From Thermoguttaceae bacterium (GTDB taxonomy: Bacteria > Planctomycetota > Planctomycetia > Pirellulales > Thermoguttaceae): a stretch of DNA of 42,597 bases. Of this stretch, positions 34,071 to 42,597 are shown piece by piece. Every line of letters begins with the position of its first letter. Position 1 is the first letter of the stretch. The notes under the pieces are model-generated. The model ran no database searches and was not told where the DNA came from. It worked only from the letters and a program-made list of their open reading frames with translations. The stretch spans positions 1 to 42,597 of the forward strand of contig JAFZNK010000003.1 of assembly GCA_017550965.1 (NCBI GenBank), written 5' to 3'. The position numbers and the translations under genes were made by a program.

Positions 34071-35962
34071 TGTTTAGCCACCTCTCTATTTCTAAGAATA
34101 ACATACGCGAAGATAAAGAGCGGCGCTACGAACGAGAGCGTCGTAACAATATGTACGAGTATCGAATTCCAGGGAATACTGTAGCCGTTAGCCACGCAGT
34201 CGGCGTAGTAGTTAAAATCGCTAAACGACGGCAACGCCAACCCAATAACGCTAAGGAACCCGCCCGCAATCTGGTCAAAAGTTTGACCGAGGTGAGTTGA
34301 GAAAGTATTGGGGAGATCAATCATCATGTTTTCATGACTGATCAAACGATTGAAGGATTCGATGGGTCCGCCGCCAAGCGATTGCAAGTGCGCAATTTCG
34401 AGGAACAGGGGCTTGCAATAACCGGCGATTAGAATGCCAAAAGTAGACGCCATCGCGACGGGGCCGCTCAAAAACGTGCTGAACAAAACGCCAAAGGCAA
34501 TAACAATCAGCATCTGTTGCCAAACGCCAAGATAGCCTTTGAAGAAGTTGAAAAACACGTTAGCGTCGGCGGAACGAAGATAGAGATCCGGGCCAGCCGC
34601 GCCAAAGTATTGCTGGTTGTCAAGACATTGGAGCCAAATTTCCAATTTCCCGTCAACGACAAAATCGTCGAAGAGATTGTACGACTCCTTTGAAGGCAAA
34701 GAAACGCTTTGCGCGTCGAAGGACTCGGCGTCGCCCATTTTTTTGACAACCCAGGGTCTCGTCTTGACTTTTGATTTATCGATGTCAACCGGAATCGTCA
34801 ACGCTTTGGTCGTATATTTCTCAGAATTGAAAACGTGCGTTTCTGCGGTTAAACCGGTAACAGGATTACGAACATACAGCGCGCCCATAATCGTCTTCTC
34901 GATATTCCCCATGTGAGTTCGGAAAACGCTGATAGTCATCTCCACGGGAAGCCCCTCGGGGAATTTTTTGGGCGAAACTCCGTCGAAGGTCCAAATTACG
35001 GCTTCGTCGGTGGCTCCGGCAATATAACTTCGATAATCCCACTCCTCCCCGACATTAATACCGCGCTCACGTTCAAAACTATCGGCGTTCCGAAACTTAA
35101 TAGAACCGTAGACGGGAACTTTCGCTTGTAAAGACCCTCGTTCTGTTCCAATCTTATAGCGAACAACTCCGTCGACGTCAGATTGTTCAATGGGATGGGT
35201 GTGTTTGTTCTCTTCAAAGATACGCAACTCGCCGCTGGCGTACTTTTCGACCTGGTGTTTGTGTCCGTTGGCCAAACGAGTGTACCCCTTAGCGACGACA
35301 GTATCGGGAGGCAGCGTCGAAGGGTCTGCGTCAGTAACGTAAGTCAAATCTTCCGCGTCGTTGAGAACGTGAGTGTGTTTCAACGTGTTAGACACGAAGA
35401 AATAACTGCAAAACGCCATCAAAACAAGAATGACAGAACCGACGGCTCCGATGCCTAATATGCGACCTAAAACGATCTCGCTCGAACGCACGGGCTTCGT
35501 AACCAACGTATAAATAGTTTTCGTCTTAAAGTCGCCAGGCAAACTCAACGAACTCAGGAAGAGCGCGAGAAGCAGAACCAGATACGTCGTTGTCTGATAG
35601 ACGAACGAAGCGCACAAACGCGCGGGATCTTTGCTGTCCGGATCCAAAAACCATCCGGCAAACATGAGCAATATAAGAAAGACAACCCCAACGACAACGA
35701 CTTTTTTCCTTATCGATTCGCGGATCGCCAACCCTGCGACGGCAAAACAACGCTTCCAGGAAAAGAACGCAAGGTCTTTCCATGCTTCGCGCACGCCCGT
35801 TCTAAAGGTCGCTCCAGCTTGCTTCGTCCCTTTAAAAACAAGCAAAAGCACAAAACAAACGACAAAGGCCAACGCCGACAACGCCAAAACCGCTAACGCC
35901 CAGTTGAGGGCGGCGCCGCCAATCCATTCGAGGAAAGGTGGAATTGGATGTTCAAGAATCAT
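34067..35962 (-). CDS. ABC-2 type transporter permease with large extracytoplasmic region
   Basis: The 631-residue protein has N-terminal helices ([25 protein letters not shown]) and a second pair around residues 75-150. The segment [20 protein letters not shown] followed by [20 protein letters not shown] is the ABC-2 coupling region. A soluble region of about 240 residues comes next, from about residue 195 ([20 protein letters not shown] and on), with beta character. The last part returns to helices and ends with a basic tail. ATGA overlaps link it to the ATPase gene upstream and the 799-aa gene downstream. With the ATPase it should form a transporter that exports or extracts a substrate from the membrane, or acts mechanically as in MacB- or Gld-type systems. 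Substrate unknown. Confidence 0.82.
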   Translation of the reverse strand: MILEHPIPPFLEWIGGAALNWALAVLALSALAFVVCFVLLLVFKGTKQAGATFRTGVREAWKDLAFFSWKRCFAVAGLAIRESIRKKVVVVGVVFLILLMFAGWFLDPDSKDPARLCASFVYQTTTYLVLLLALFLSSLSLPGDFKTKTIYTLVTKPVRSSEIVLGRILGIGAVGSVILVLMAFCSYFFVSNTLKHTHVLNDAEDLTYVTDADPSTLPPDTVVAKGYTRLANGHKHQVEKYASGELRIFEENKHTHPIEQSDVDGVVRYKIGTERGSLQAKVPVYGSIKFRNADSFERERGINVGEEWDYRSYIAGATDEAVIWTFDGVSPKKFPEGLPVEMTISVFRTHMGNIEKTIMGALYVRNPVTGLTAETHVFNSEKYTTKALTIPVDIDKSKVKTRPWVVKKMGDAESFDAQSVSLPSKESYNLFDDFVVDGKLEIWLQCLDNQQYFGAAGPDLYLRSADANVFFNFFKGYLGVWQQMLIVIAFGVLFSTFLSGPVAMASTFGILIAGYCKPLFLEIAHLQSLGGGPIESFNRLISHENMMIDLPNTFSTHLGQTFDQIAGGFLSVIGLALPSFSDFNYYADCVANGYSIPWNSILVHIVTTLSFVAPLFIFAYVILRNREVAKQ

Positions 35963-36861
35963 TTCGCGTACTCTCCTCCGCGAACGCGTTTGCCAGGTCG
36001 AGCTTCACTTTCCGAAATAATCTCATTAAAGAGATTTTCAAGAGAAGTCGTGGGATTACCGCAAAATTCAAGCTTAGCGTTTGAATCTTCTTCAATGACT
36101 TTTTCTATCTTCTTTTTAGCGTCTTCACTAAGATTGGAGATCCTGATTTCTGTCTGTTCGACGACTTTAAGAAGGTCGTCGACTCGTCCAAGTTCCTTTA
36201 ACTCGCCTTGGTACAAAATACCGACGCGATCGCAAACGTCTTGAACGTCGCCCAACAAGTGGCTTGACATAATAATCGTCTTGCCTTGCTTCTTGAGTTC
36301 AAGGATCAGATCCTTCATGTTACGCGTGCCAATCGGATCAAGTCCGCTTGTAGGTTCGTCCAAAAAGATAACGTCCGGGTCGTTGATGAGAGCCTGCGCC
36401 AATCCAATACGACGCGTCATACCCTTTGAATATTCGCGCAACTGACGCTTTTTGGCGGATTCCAACCCAACCATTTTAATAAGCTGATCGACGCGTTGGC
36501 GACGAACGGCGCCTGGAATTTTAAAGAGACGGCCGTAGAAATCCAGCGTTTCTTCCGCATTGAGAAATCGATACAGGTACGACTCCTCGGGCAAATACCC
36601 CAAACGTTCGTTCTTCGCGACGTCGGAAGCGGATCTTCCGAGAATGTTCACTTCGCCGCTCGTTGGAAAAAGCAGACCAAGTAAAAGCTTGATCGTCGTG
36701 GTCTTTCCAGAACCGTTTGGTCCTAAAAGGCCGAAAATCTCCCCGCGGTGAATTTCAAGGTCTAGAGCCTTCAAAGCGCGAACTTTCTGGCGTCCCCAGA
36801 AGTCTCGATAAATTTTGGTTAGGTTTTTAGTCTCGACAATGACGTCGGATTCAGTTCCCAT
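35959..36861 (-). CDS. ABC-2 transporter ATP-binding protein
   Basis: The 300-residue ATPase has Walker [10 protein letters not shown] (47-55), the signature region YSKGM (144-148) in place of LSGGQ as is common in ABC-2 ATPases, and Walker [14 protein letters not shown] (164-176). A C-terminal regulatory part of about 80 residues follows ([20 protein letters not shown]). The ATG at 36861 has GAGG seven bases upstream. It is the first gene of the three-gene operon with the 631-aa permease and the 799-aa protein, joined by ATGA at 35959-35962. Confidence 0.93.
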   Translation of the reverse strand: MGTESDVIVETKNLTKIYRDFWGRQKVRALKALDLEIHRGEIFGLLGPNGSGKTTTIKLLLGLLFPTSGEVNILGRSASDVAKNERLGYLPEESYLYRFLNAEETLDFYGRLFKIPGAVRRQRVDQLIKMVGLESAKKRQLREYSKGMTRRIGLAQALINDPDVIFLDEPTSGLDPIGTRNMKDLILELKKQGKTIIMSSHLLGDVQDVCDRVGILYQGELKELGRVDDLLKVVEQTEIRISNLSEDAKKKIEKVIEEDSNAKLEFCGNPTTSLENLFNEIISESEARPGKRVRGGEYAK

Positions 36862-37506
36862 TGAATCGCCTCGTTAAATGTTAAAAAAAAGACGTCGATT
36901 CGCATTCGCCAACGTCGAAAACGTCCATTTGACGCAAAAAAACTAATACACAATTACAAAAAAAGCGTCCGAAAAAAACGTTTTCTTCCTGTTTGACGCA
37001 CAATCTCCGATAACGTTCGACAATATTCCGTCAGGACGTGGACTGTTATCGCAAACATCTGTCCAAAACGTCCGGGGTAACTCCCCATATCAAAAACGAA
37101 ACGCGCTACGTTGCATGCGTCTCGGACGTAAAACAAAGTCTCACGTCTTCAAACGCGCTTACAAGCAACAACGCCCCGCGTACATATTATTACTTATTTC
37201 CTCGTTTTTGTCTATATCTCGATCTAAATTCGTATTCCTTTTTTTCACTGCCAATCGCGTAAGTTCCGATTATCGCTACAACAAGTTCTTTTTACCATAT
37301 CCCCTATTTCGCCATTTTTCAACGGCAGTCTCAATCATTATTTTTCTTAAAACAGTCGAGAGCGCTTGAAATACTGGTAGTTCTCGTTTAGAATATCCGA
37401 GTCTGGAATGGCGCCTATATCGCGGGGCGCGGTCGTCAATTTGCCGCTGTTCTCCGACTCCGACAGAGGGAACGATCCGATGAAAAACGGGAAAAAGAGG
37501 GTATTT
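36862..37506. other. Divergent intergenic region with a promoter for the UDPGP gene
   Basis: A 645-base gap between the divergent ABC-2 operon and the UDP-sugar pyrophosphorylase gene. Apart from the promoter at 37366-37394, it is AT-rich and I see nothing else assignable. Confidence 0.4.
37366..37394 (+). promoter_or_regulatory. Sigma-70-like promoter for the UDPGP-family gene
   Basis: TTGAAA (37366-37371), 17-base spacer, TAGAAT (37389-37394). Transcription would start near 37401, about 105 bases before the chosen ATG. Confidence 0.6.
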
Positions 37507-39078
37507 ATGTCTGTTTATGAAGAGTTATTACAAAAACTGGCGCCCTATGGGCAAGAACACCTATTGTCTTTTTGGGAAGAACTGAGCGACGAAGAACGCG
37601 ACTCGTTGCGTCAACAAATTGACGTTATCGACTTCGACCTTCTTAAAGATCTTTTTGTTCATCGTAGCGATCCCTCCGCCGCAGCCGAACTAGCCTATCG
37701 GGCGGAAGAACCCTCGACTGCTTATAAATTGAGCGATCTTCGAGACTACGACTGTTCTAAAAACTCGCCTTATCCTCAATCGGACGCAATGAAGCTAGAC
37801 GAGACAACAAACAGTATCACTCCCCTAAAAGCTGTCTCCGTCGGCGAAAAATATTTACGAGAAGGAAAAATTGCCGTTGTCGTCGTCGCCGGCGGACAAG
37901 GTACGCGTCTTGGTTTTCCCTACGCGAAAGGCCTTTTTCAAATTGGTCCTCATTCACATGCGACGCTATTTCAGATCCATGTCGAACGCATACTAGCAAT
38001 GCAAAGGAAATATGGCGTTCGACTACCGTTTTGCATCCAAACGAGCCCGGTCACGCATCAAGAAATAATTGATTTCTTTAAGGAAAACAATAACTTTGGT
38101 CTCCATCCCGACGACGTTCTTATCTTTTGTCAAGACACAATGCCCTCGGTCGATTTCGACTCAGGTAAAGTACTTCTTGCCGATAAGGCTAAAATTGCTC
38201 GCAATCCCAACGGACACGGCGGAATGCTGGAAGCGATTAATTCGCCTCAACACGATTCATCCCTGTCCATAGCGCGTGAAAAGGGCGTGCTAGCTGAACT
38301 CAAGTCGCGCGGAATCGAGGAACTCTTCTACTTCCAGATAGACAATCCCCTTGTAGACATTTGTAACCCTGAGTTTATCGGCTACCATGTTCTTAACAAG
38401 TCCGACTACACGTTACAAGCGATTCGTAAAAACGATCCGAAAGATCGCGTTGGCAATATCGTCATGATCGACGGAAGACTTTACATTATCGAATATAGCG
38501 ACCTTCCCGACGAAGTCGGCGCGCGTCGCAAATCGGACGGAACGCTTGAAATCTGGGCTGGATCGATAGCGGTGCATATGATGAACGTTGAATTTCTTCA
38601 GAAGAACGCTTCTTACTCAAGTTCGCTACCGTTCCATTTCGCAAAGAAAAAGGTCAAGCACGTCGTCTTTGACAAGGAAGCAAAAGGAGAAAACGGCGAG
38701 CCCCTTTATGGAACGGTAATTGACCCCGATTCTCCAAACGCGACCAAATACGAGAAATTTATTTTTGATCTTCTCCCGCTGGCCAATAATCCAATTGTTG
38801 TTGAAATTGACAAGGAAACGGGATTTGCTCCTTTAAAGAATCGTTCCGGTGAAAAGAACGACACCCCAGAAACCGTTCAAAAACATTTAACGGGACTCAG
38901 TAGCCGCTGGCTTTCCCATCTTGGAATCAAAGTGCCAGATGAAAAATCAATTGAAATCTCTCCGCTTTTCGCTAACAGTTGCACCGAACTTGCAGACAGA
39001 TTGAAAAAGCTCGAAATGTTCCCTGCCGACGGGATAATTAAGGAGTCGGCGTATTGGTCAGAAGATTCCGTTAAGTAA
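37507..39078 (+). CDS. UDPGP-family UDP-N-acetylglucosamine/UDP-glucose pyrophosphorylase (UAP1-like)
   Basis: I start at ATG 37507 (523 residues), with GAGGG six bases upstream; ATGs at 37480 and 37408 would add residues outside the family's usual opening GQEHLLSFWEELSDEE. The nucleotide loop is VVVVAGGQGTRLGFPYAKGL (residues 124-143). Further family segments are FCIQTSPVTHQEIIDFF, NPNGHGGMLEAI, YFQIDNPLVDICNPEFIGYH, and FHFAKKKVKHVV. This is the eukaryote-like UDPGP family. Similarity to human UAP1 points to UTP plus GlcNAc-1-P (or GalNAc-1-P) as substrates, but UDP-glucose or UDP-galactose synthesis cannot be excluded. The gene would supply cell-envelope precursors. A terminator follows. 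Confidence 0.87.
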   Translation: MSVYEELLQKLAPYGQEHLLSFWEELSDEERDSLRQQIDVIDFDLLKDLFVHRSDPSAAAELAYRAEEPSTAYKLSDLRDYDCSKNSPYPQSDAMKLDETTNSITPLKAVSVGEKYLREGKIAVVVVAGGQGTRLGFPYAKGLFQIGPHSHATLFQIHVERILAMQRKYGVRLPFCIQTSPVTHQEIIDFFKENNNFGLHPDDVLIFCQDTMPSVDFDSGKVLLADKAKIARNPNGHGGMLEAINSPQHDSSLSIAREKGVLAELKSRGIEELFYFQIDNPLVDICNPEFIGYHVLNKSDYTLQAIRKNDPKDRVGNIVMIDGRLYIIEYSDLPDEVGARRKSDGTLEIWAGSIAVHMMNVEFLQKNASYSSSLPFHFAKKKVKHVVFDKEAKGENGEPLYGTVIDPDSPNATKYEKFIFDLLPLANNPIVVEIDKETGFAPLKNRSGEKNDTPETVQKHLTGLSSRWLSHLGIKVPDEKSIEISPLFANSCTELADRLKKLEMFPADGIIKESAYWSEDSVK

Positions 39079-39112
39079 GGAACGCGATCTAGTCCGTCGC
39101 AGACTAGAGTCA

Positions 39113-39143
39113 ACAAAACGCCGGAGCGTTTTCGGCGTTTTGT
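39113..39143 (+). terminator. Terminator after the UDPGP-family gene
   Basis: An 11-bp perfect stem (39113-39123 with 39133-39143) around a nine-base loop. The right arm ends in GTTTTGT. Confidence 0.7.
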
Positions 39144-39201
39144 AGTTTCTTGCAGGATTCTTTTCCTTTTATCGTGTTTTTCCCATACGTTCACTTTCGC
39201 C

Positions 39202-39924
39202 ATGTCAGATCAAGATAAAGTCCAATCCCCCTCCGGAGATCAAGACAAGCCGTCTAAAAGAACTACCAAAAAACGTGTAATTACTCGTTCCCATGCGTTC
39301 TGGTATCACTGTTGTCAGGGTTCGTTGTACGTATTGTTGAAACTAATGTTTCGCATAAGATACGTCAACTCTAAAAACGTTCCCACTTCGGGTCCAACTT
39401 TGCTCGTATCAAACCACCAAAGTTTTCTCGATCCTCCGGCGATTGGATGCGGTTACTTTCGTATGACGAATTTTCTTGCGCGCAAGACGTTATTTAAATT
39501 TAAGCCGTTTGGGAAATTGATTGATTCCGTCGACGCCATTCCTCTTGAAACGCAAGGCCTCGGATTTCAAGGAATCAAGGAGACGCTACGACGTCTTAAG
39601 AACAATGAAGCCGTGTTAATATTCCCCGAAGGAAGCAGATGCTACGACGGCGAACTGGCTTCTTTTACTTCTGGCTACGCCTCGTTAGCGGTGAAATCCA
39701 ACGCCGTTATTGTCCCTGTCGCAATTGCCGGCGCGTTTGAAGCGTTTCCGCGCACCAAAAAATTTCCGTCTCCGTTTAAACCGCCGGTAAAGGTCGAATA
39801 TGGAACGCCAATCCCTCCAGAAGAATACGCGGGCAAGACTGACAATGAAATTTGTCAGCTCGTCGAAACTCAAATACGCGAAATCTATGAAAGAATCAGA
39901 CGACGTCCTTCTAGAACAAGTTGA
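39202..39924 (+). CDS. plsC: 1-acyl-sn-glycerol-3-phosphate acyltransferase (PlsC-like)
   Basis: PlsC acylates lysophosphatidate at the inner membrane. The 240-residue protein has a Lys/Arg-rich N-terminal tail and a hydrophobic anchor (SLYVLLKLMF). The acyltransferase motifs follow: NHQSFLDP (71-78, NHxxxxD), FPEGSR (141-146) and VPVAIAGAFEAFPR. The first 30 residues are polar and probably disordered. The secreted beta-helix gene begins shortly after its stop. Other lysophospholipid or lipid A acyltransferase roles are possible within the family. Confidence 0.88.
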   Translation: MSDQDKVQSPSGDQDKPSKRTTKKRVITRSHAFWYHCCQGSLYVLLKLMFRIRYVNSKNVPTSGPTLLVSNHQSFLDPPAIGCGYFRMTNFLARKTLFKFKPFGKLIDSVDAIPLETQGLGFQGIKETLRRLKNNEAVLIFPEGSRCYDGELASFTSGYASLAVKSNAVIVPVAIAGAFEAFPRTKKFPSPFKPPVKVEYGTPIPPEEYAGKTDNEICQLVETQIREIYERIRRRPSRTS

Positions 39925-39971
39925 CGTCTTTCACCATTTTCCCACCTATATTTTTAATTAGAAAAAGAATC

Positions 39972-41294
39972 ATGGCTAAAACTCTCACTTTTTTCAAAGC
40001 TTTATGTTTCGCCGGTTTTCTTTCACTGATTCCCGCCCTGTCTGCGCAAGAACAAGCGACGACGATAGAACCGGCCGACAATTCCGCCGCAATAGTAAAC
40101 GTCTTGGACTTCGGAGCCGTGGGCGACGGTCAAACCGATAACACAGAGGCGTTCCAAAAAGCGCTTGATTCGCTAAAACCTCTGGGCGGATCCGTCGAAG
40201 TCCCCGTCGGACAATATCGTTTTTCGGGCAATTTGAACATTCCGCAAGGCGTCACCCTTCGCGGTCCCTGGAATTCCGTAACCGCGCACAACGGATGTCG
40301 AGATCGTGGACTGCCTAAACCGACAGACGACGGCGCGACGTTTATCGTTACCGCAAATTCAGGAAACGCAGACGCCGACGCTTTTATTACACTCAACACC
40401 AACAGCGTTTTACAAGGAGTCGTCTTATACTGGATCGATCAAAAAGACAACGACGTGCCCACGCCCTATCCTTGGGGCGTTAAAATGCGCGGTAAGAATC
40501 CCGCTGTCGTCGACGTCGAATTGCTTAATCCTTATCAGGGAATTGACGCGTCAAGCAATGAAAGAGCGTTGATACGCAACGTTCATGGACAGCCGTTATA
40601 TCGAGGAATCTACGTCGATAAGATTTACGATATTGGACGCATCGAGAACGTCCATTTCAATCCTTGGTGGAGTATGAAGCCCAAACTGTTCCAATGGCAG
40701 ATGGAAAACGGGAAAGCTTTTGTGTTCAAGAGAACAGATTGGCACTACGTTCTTAACACATTCTGTTTTGGCTATCTCGTCGGTTATGAGTTTGGCGGAA
40801 GCGAAGCGGGACTATGCAACGGCAACTTTTTGGGAATTGGAGCCGATTCATGCCACACTTCCGTTCTTGTGGAACAAAGCGCCGTTTTTGGAATTCTCAT
40901 TACTAACGGCGAATTCGTCGCAATGAAAGGCGAGAATCCGACGGAAGTCGTCGTTGGAAAGAATAATACCGGGTCCGTTCGCTTCTCCAATTGCGCTTTC
41001 TGGGGACCAAGCGAACAAATTGCCAGAATATCCGGTCGCGGCATGGTTGGATTTAGCGATTGCGAATTTTGCCAATGGGATCGTCAGAATCAGGGAAAAC
41101 CTGCGATTCAAGTCGACGGGGGATCCGTTATGATTCGCGGATGCAATTTCCAGGAAAATAAGAATCAGGTCAAATTAGAATCAACCGCTTTCCGCGCCAT
41201 CATTACCGATAATTTCGTTCGCGGAGAGCCGAGAATAGACTCGCAGTGCCAAAACGCAAGAATAGAGGGGAATATCGGTTCTCCGACTCGATAG
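39972..41294 (+). CDS. Secreted right-handed parallel beta-helix protein (pectate lyase_3-like)
   Basis: I start at ATG 39972 because the signal peptide begins there (LTFFKALCFAGFLSLIPALSA, cut near residue 25); the frame is open back to 39921 across the plsC stop. The mature 415 residues open with NVLDFGAVGDGQTDNTEAFQKAL, the signature start of the pectate lyase_3/GH28-like superfamily. Repeating coils follow (RNVHGQPLYRGIYVDKIYDI, VRFSNCAFWGPSEQIARISG, GFSDCEFCQWDRQ). No catalytic residues are assigned, so it could be a polysaccharide lyase, a hydrolase or a binding protein. It lies 47 bases after plsC and ends at a strong bidirectional hairpin. Confidence 0.78.
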   Translation: MAKTLTFFKALCFAGFLSLIPALSAQEQATTIEPADNSAAIVNVLDFGAVGDGQTDNTEAFQKALDSLKPLGGSVEVPVGQYRFSGNLNIPQGVTLRGPWNSVTAHNGCRDRGLPKPTDDGATFIVTANSGNADADAFITLNTNSVLQGVVLYWIDQKDNDVPTPYPWGVKMRGKNPAVVDVELLNPYQGIDASSNERALIRNVHGQPLYRGIYVDKIYDIGRIENVHFNPWWSMKPKLFQWQMENGKAFVFKRTDWHYVLNTFCFGYLVGYEFGGSEAGLCNGNFLGIGADSCHTSVLVEQSAVFGILITNGEFVAMKGENPTEVVVGKNNTGSVRFSNCAFWGPSEQIARISGRGMVGFSDCEFCQWDRQNQGKPAIQVDGGSVMIRGCNFQENKNQVKLESTAFRAIITDNFVRGEPRIDSQCQNARIEGNIGSPTR

Positions 41295-41320
41295 TCCTTT
41301 TCCTCTGCCAACGGGCGAAA

Positions 41321-41357
41321 AAAGACCACGATAGAACGGCGTTTTATCGTGGTCTTT
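41321..41357. terminator. Bidirectional terminator between the beta-helix gene and nagA
   Basis: A 13-bp perfect stem (41321-41333 with 41345-41357) with an 11-base loop, flanked by an A-run on the left and a T-run on the right. It lies between two convergent genes. Confidence 0.9.
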
Positions 41358-41384
41358 CATTTTTTGTTCATACTATTCTACTGA

Positions 41385-42597
41385 TCAGACGATTTCACGA
41401 CCGTTCCACACGATCTTCTCAAAAATCATTCGCCCAGTCCTAAAAGAATTACCGTCTAGAATCCCTGTTTTTCCAAACTCTGCCGGCTGGACTCTAAACA
41501 CTAGAAAATCAGCCAACTTCCCTGGTTCGAGAAAATCGCCGTCGCCAGAACTAAAGCGAGGCGCTCCGAGGAGTCGCGCGGGACAAGTCGTAGCGAGAGG
41601 ATAGACCTCCGAAAGTTTCAGATTTTCAATCGTCGCCAGATTAACGACACAATTGGAAATGGGAAACGAAGCGCAGGCCAACAAGTTTGGATCTCCGGCA
41701 AGCGTCACTTTTCCGTTAGATTGTATTTCGAAATCGCAAAGCTCCATCGAATATTTCCCAGGAGGAAACCCCGCCAAAGGAGATTGATCGCTAATGAGGA
41801 TCAGACGATCAAGACCTTTTGTTCGGACAATAGCGCGAACCAATTGCGGAGAAATATGAAACCCGTCGACAATAATGCTCGCGACCAGACGGTCGTCGGC
41901 GAGTTGGCCAAAAAAATAGTTCTCCCATTTTGGAAGCAAATGACGCGTCGCATTGCTTAGGTGCGTTGACAAAGAAGCCCCCGCGCGCACAGCCTCGTCT
42001 AATTGCTTGCCGTTTGCGTCGGTATGCCCAATAGCGACAAGGACGCCTCGCGAGCGCAAATACCGAACAAAATCGCCGACGTCTTGATATTCGGGAGACA
42101 GCGTCACGATTTTTACCAGCCCTCCGCACGCAGTTTGAATACTGTCAAACAACTCGCGCGAATAGGGGACGCAATATTTTTTAGGATGCGCGCCAACCGC
42201 CCCCTCGGCTTTTGAAATAAAGGGACCTTCAAGATGAATTCCCCATACGATCGGCGCATATTGGGGATTATGTTTAAGGGCGTCGGCAATCGTCCGCGCC
42301 GCCTCGATCATTGTCTGAGGCGCGTTAGTAGTCAAGGTTGGACAAATACGAAACACCCCGTCTTGGAGCATTTTCTTGAGAACGGACGTAACGCCTTCTT
42401 CCGTCAGTTTTGAAGAAGAGAATTCGACGCCAACCGCTCCGTTTACTTGAATGTCAAAGAAACCGGGCCCCACGTACGGAATATCAGTGTCAATTCCGAC
42501 AACAGGTTCGACACAACGGATAGCGTTGTCGGCAACGCTAATTCGCACCGTCTCGAGCGTATCGTAACGCCGAGCGACATATAATCGAAGATTCTCA
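41385..42597 (-). CDS. nagA: N-acetylglucosamine-6-phosphate deacetylase, partial at its N-terminus
   Basis: NagA removes acetate from GlcNAc-6-P. The frame is open to the window edge and the residues before the GTG at 42548 (LYVARRYDTLETVRI) still look like NagA's first beta strands, so the true start is beyond 42597. Family motifs are GFFDIQVNGAVG, GIHLEGPFISKAEGAVGAHP (metal-site Glu and the loop after it), VAIGHTDANGKQL, STHLSNATRH and a catalytic Asp in LISDQSPLAGFPPG. The C-terminus has the amidohydrolase's ATTCPARLLGAP and GKLADFLVF. It would feed amino sugar released by secreted enzymes into central metabolism. Confidence 0.9.
   Translation of the reverse strand, partial: ENLRLYVARRYDTLETVRISVADNAIRCVEPVVGIDTDIPYVGPGFFDIQVNGAVGVEFSSSKLTEEGVTSVLKKMLQDGVFRICPTLTTNAPQTMIEAARTIADALKHNPQYAPIVWGIHLEGPFISKAEGAVGAHPKKYCVPYSRELFDSIQTACGGLVKIVTLSPEYQDVGDFVRYLRSRGVLVAIGHTDANGKQLDEAVRAGASLSTHLSNATRHLLPKWENYFFGQLADDRLVASIIVDGFHISPQLVRAIVRTKGLDRLILISDQSPLAGFPPGKYSMELCDFEIQSNGKVTLAGDPNLLACASFPISNCVVNLATIENLKLSEVYPLATTCPARLLGAPRFSSGDGDFLEPGKLADFLVFRVQPAEFGKTGILDGNSFRTGRMIFEKIVWNGREIV

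Overview
The window looks like a chromosomal segment of a Planctomycetota bacterium, probably from the Pirellulales/Thermoguttaceae side and possibly gut- or host-associated. The assignment is inferred from protein character: a BatD-type aerotolerance protein, a fused AroD-AroE enzyme, an LpxK (so an outer membrane with lipid A), a Cys-rich secreted beta-barrel protein ending in a PLFEVADNGSFL-like motif, ABC-2 permeases ending FEDRDLA, and many secreted carbohydrate-active proteins. I see no rRNA, tRNA, CRISPR array, integrase, transposase or phage gene.

Region 1 (1-6.7 kb) is housekeeping. It holds the 3' end of a BatC-like tail, batD, an elongation factor P-like protein of the YeiP/EfpL type, holA (DNA polymerase III delta), and on the minus strand folK and an aroDE fusion. 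Region 2 (7.0-10.5 kb) is a compact acyl-chain module: dehydratase, unusually long acyl carrier protein, second dehydratase, ketoacyl-ACP synthase, behind a long hairpin-rich leader. Region 3 (10.5-17.9 kb) has a nucleoside deoxyribosyltransferase-like protein, a GT39-type membrane glycosyltransferase broken by a one-base frameshift, a secreted acidic-tailed protein of unknown function, an orphan ABC-2 permease, and lpxK.

Region 4 (18.0-36.9 kb) is a run of twelve intact minus-strand genes. In transcription order it starts with an ABC-2 ATPase, permease and 799-aa membrane-anchored protein linked by ATGA overlaps. A TetR regulator, a polytopic membrane protein, a WbsX/GH99-like secreted protein, an MsbA-like exporter with a G8 tract, an isochorismatase-fold hydrolase and a secreted beta-barrel protein follow. 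The run ends with a sialidase-like protein and two tandem copies of a 503-aa secreted protein. Between the two copies lies a decayed 3' remnant of a second sialidase gene, showing that a two-gene unit was duplicated and then partly lost.

Region 5 (37.4-42.6 kb) has a UAP1/UDPGP-type nucleotidyltransferase, a PlsC acyltransferase, a secreted parallel beta-helix protein and, running off the right edge, nagA. Sialidase, beta-helix and WbsX-like secreted enzymes together with NagA and a UDP-sugar pyrophosphorylase suggest a glycan- and amino-sugar-oriented lifestyle; this is inference.

I did not find a clearly new multi-gene system. The most informative unusual items are the sialidase remnant with the tandem duplication, the GT39 frameshift, the EfpL-like factor, the long-ACP acyl module with its leader, and the homopolymer tract in the exporter.
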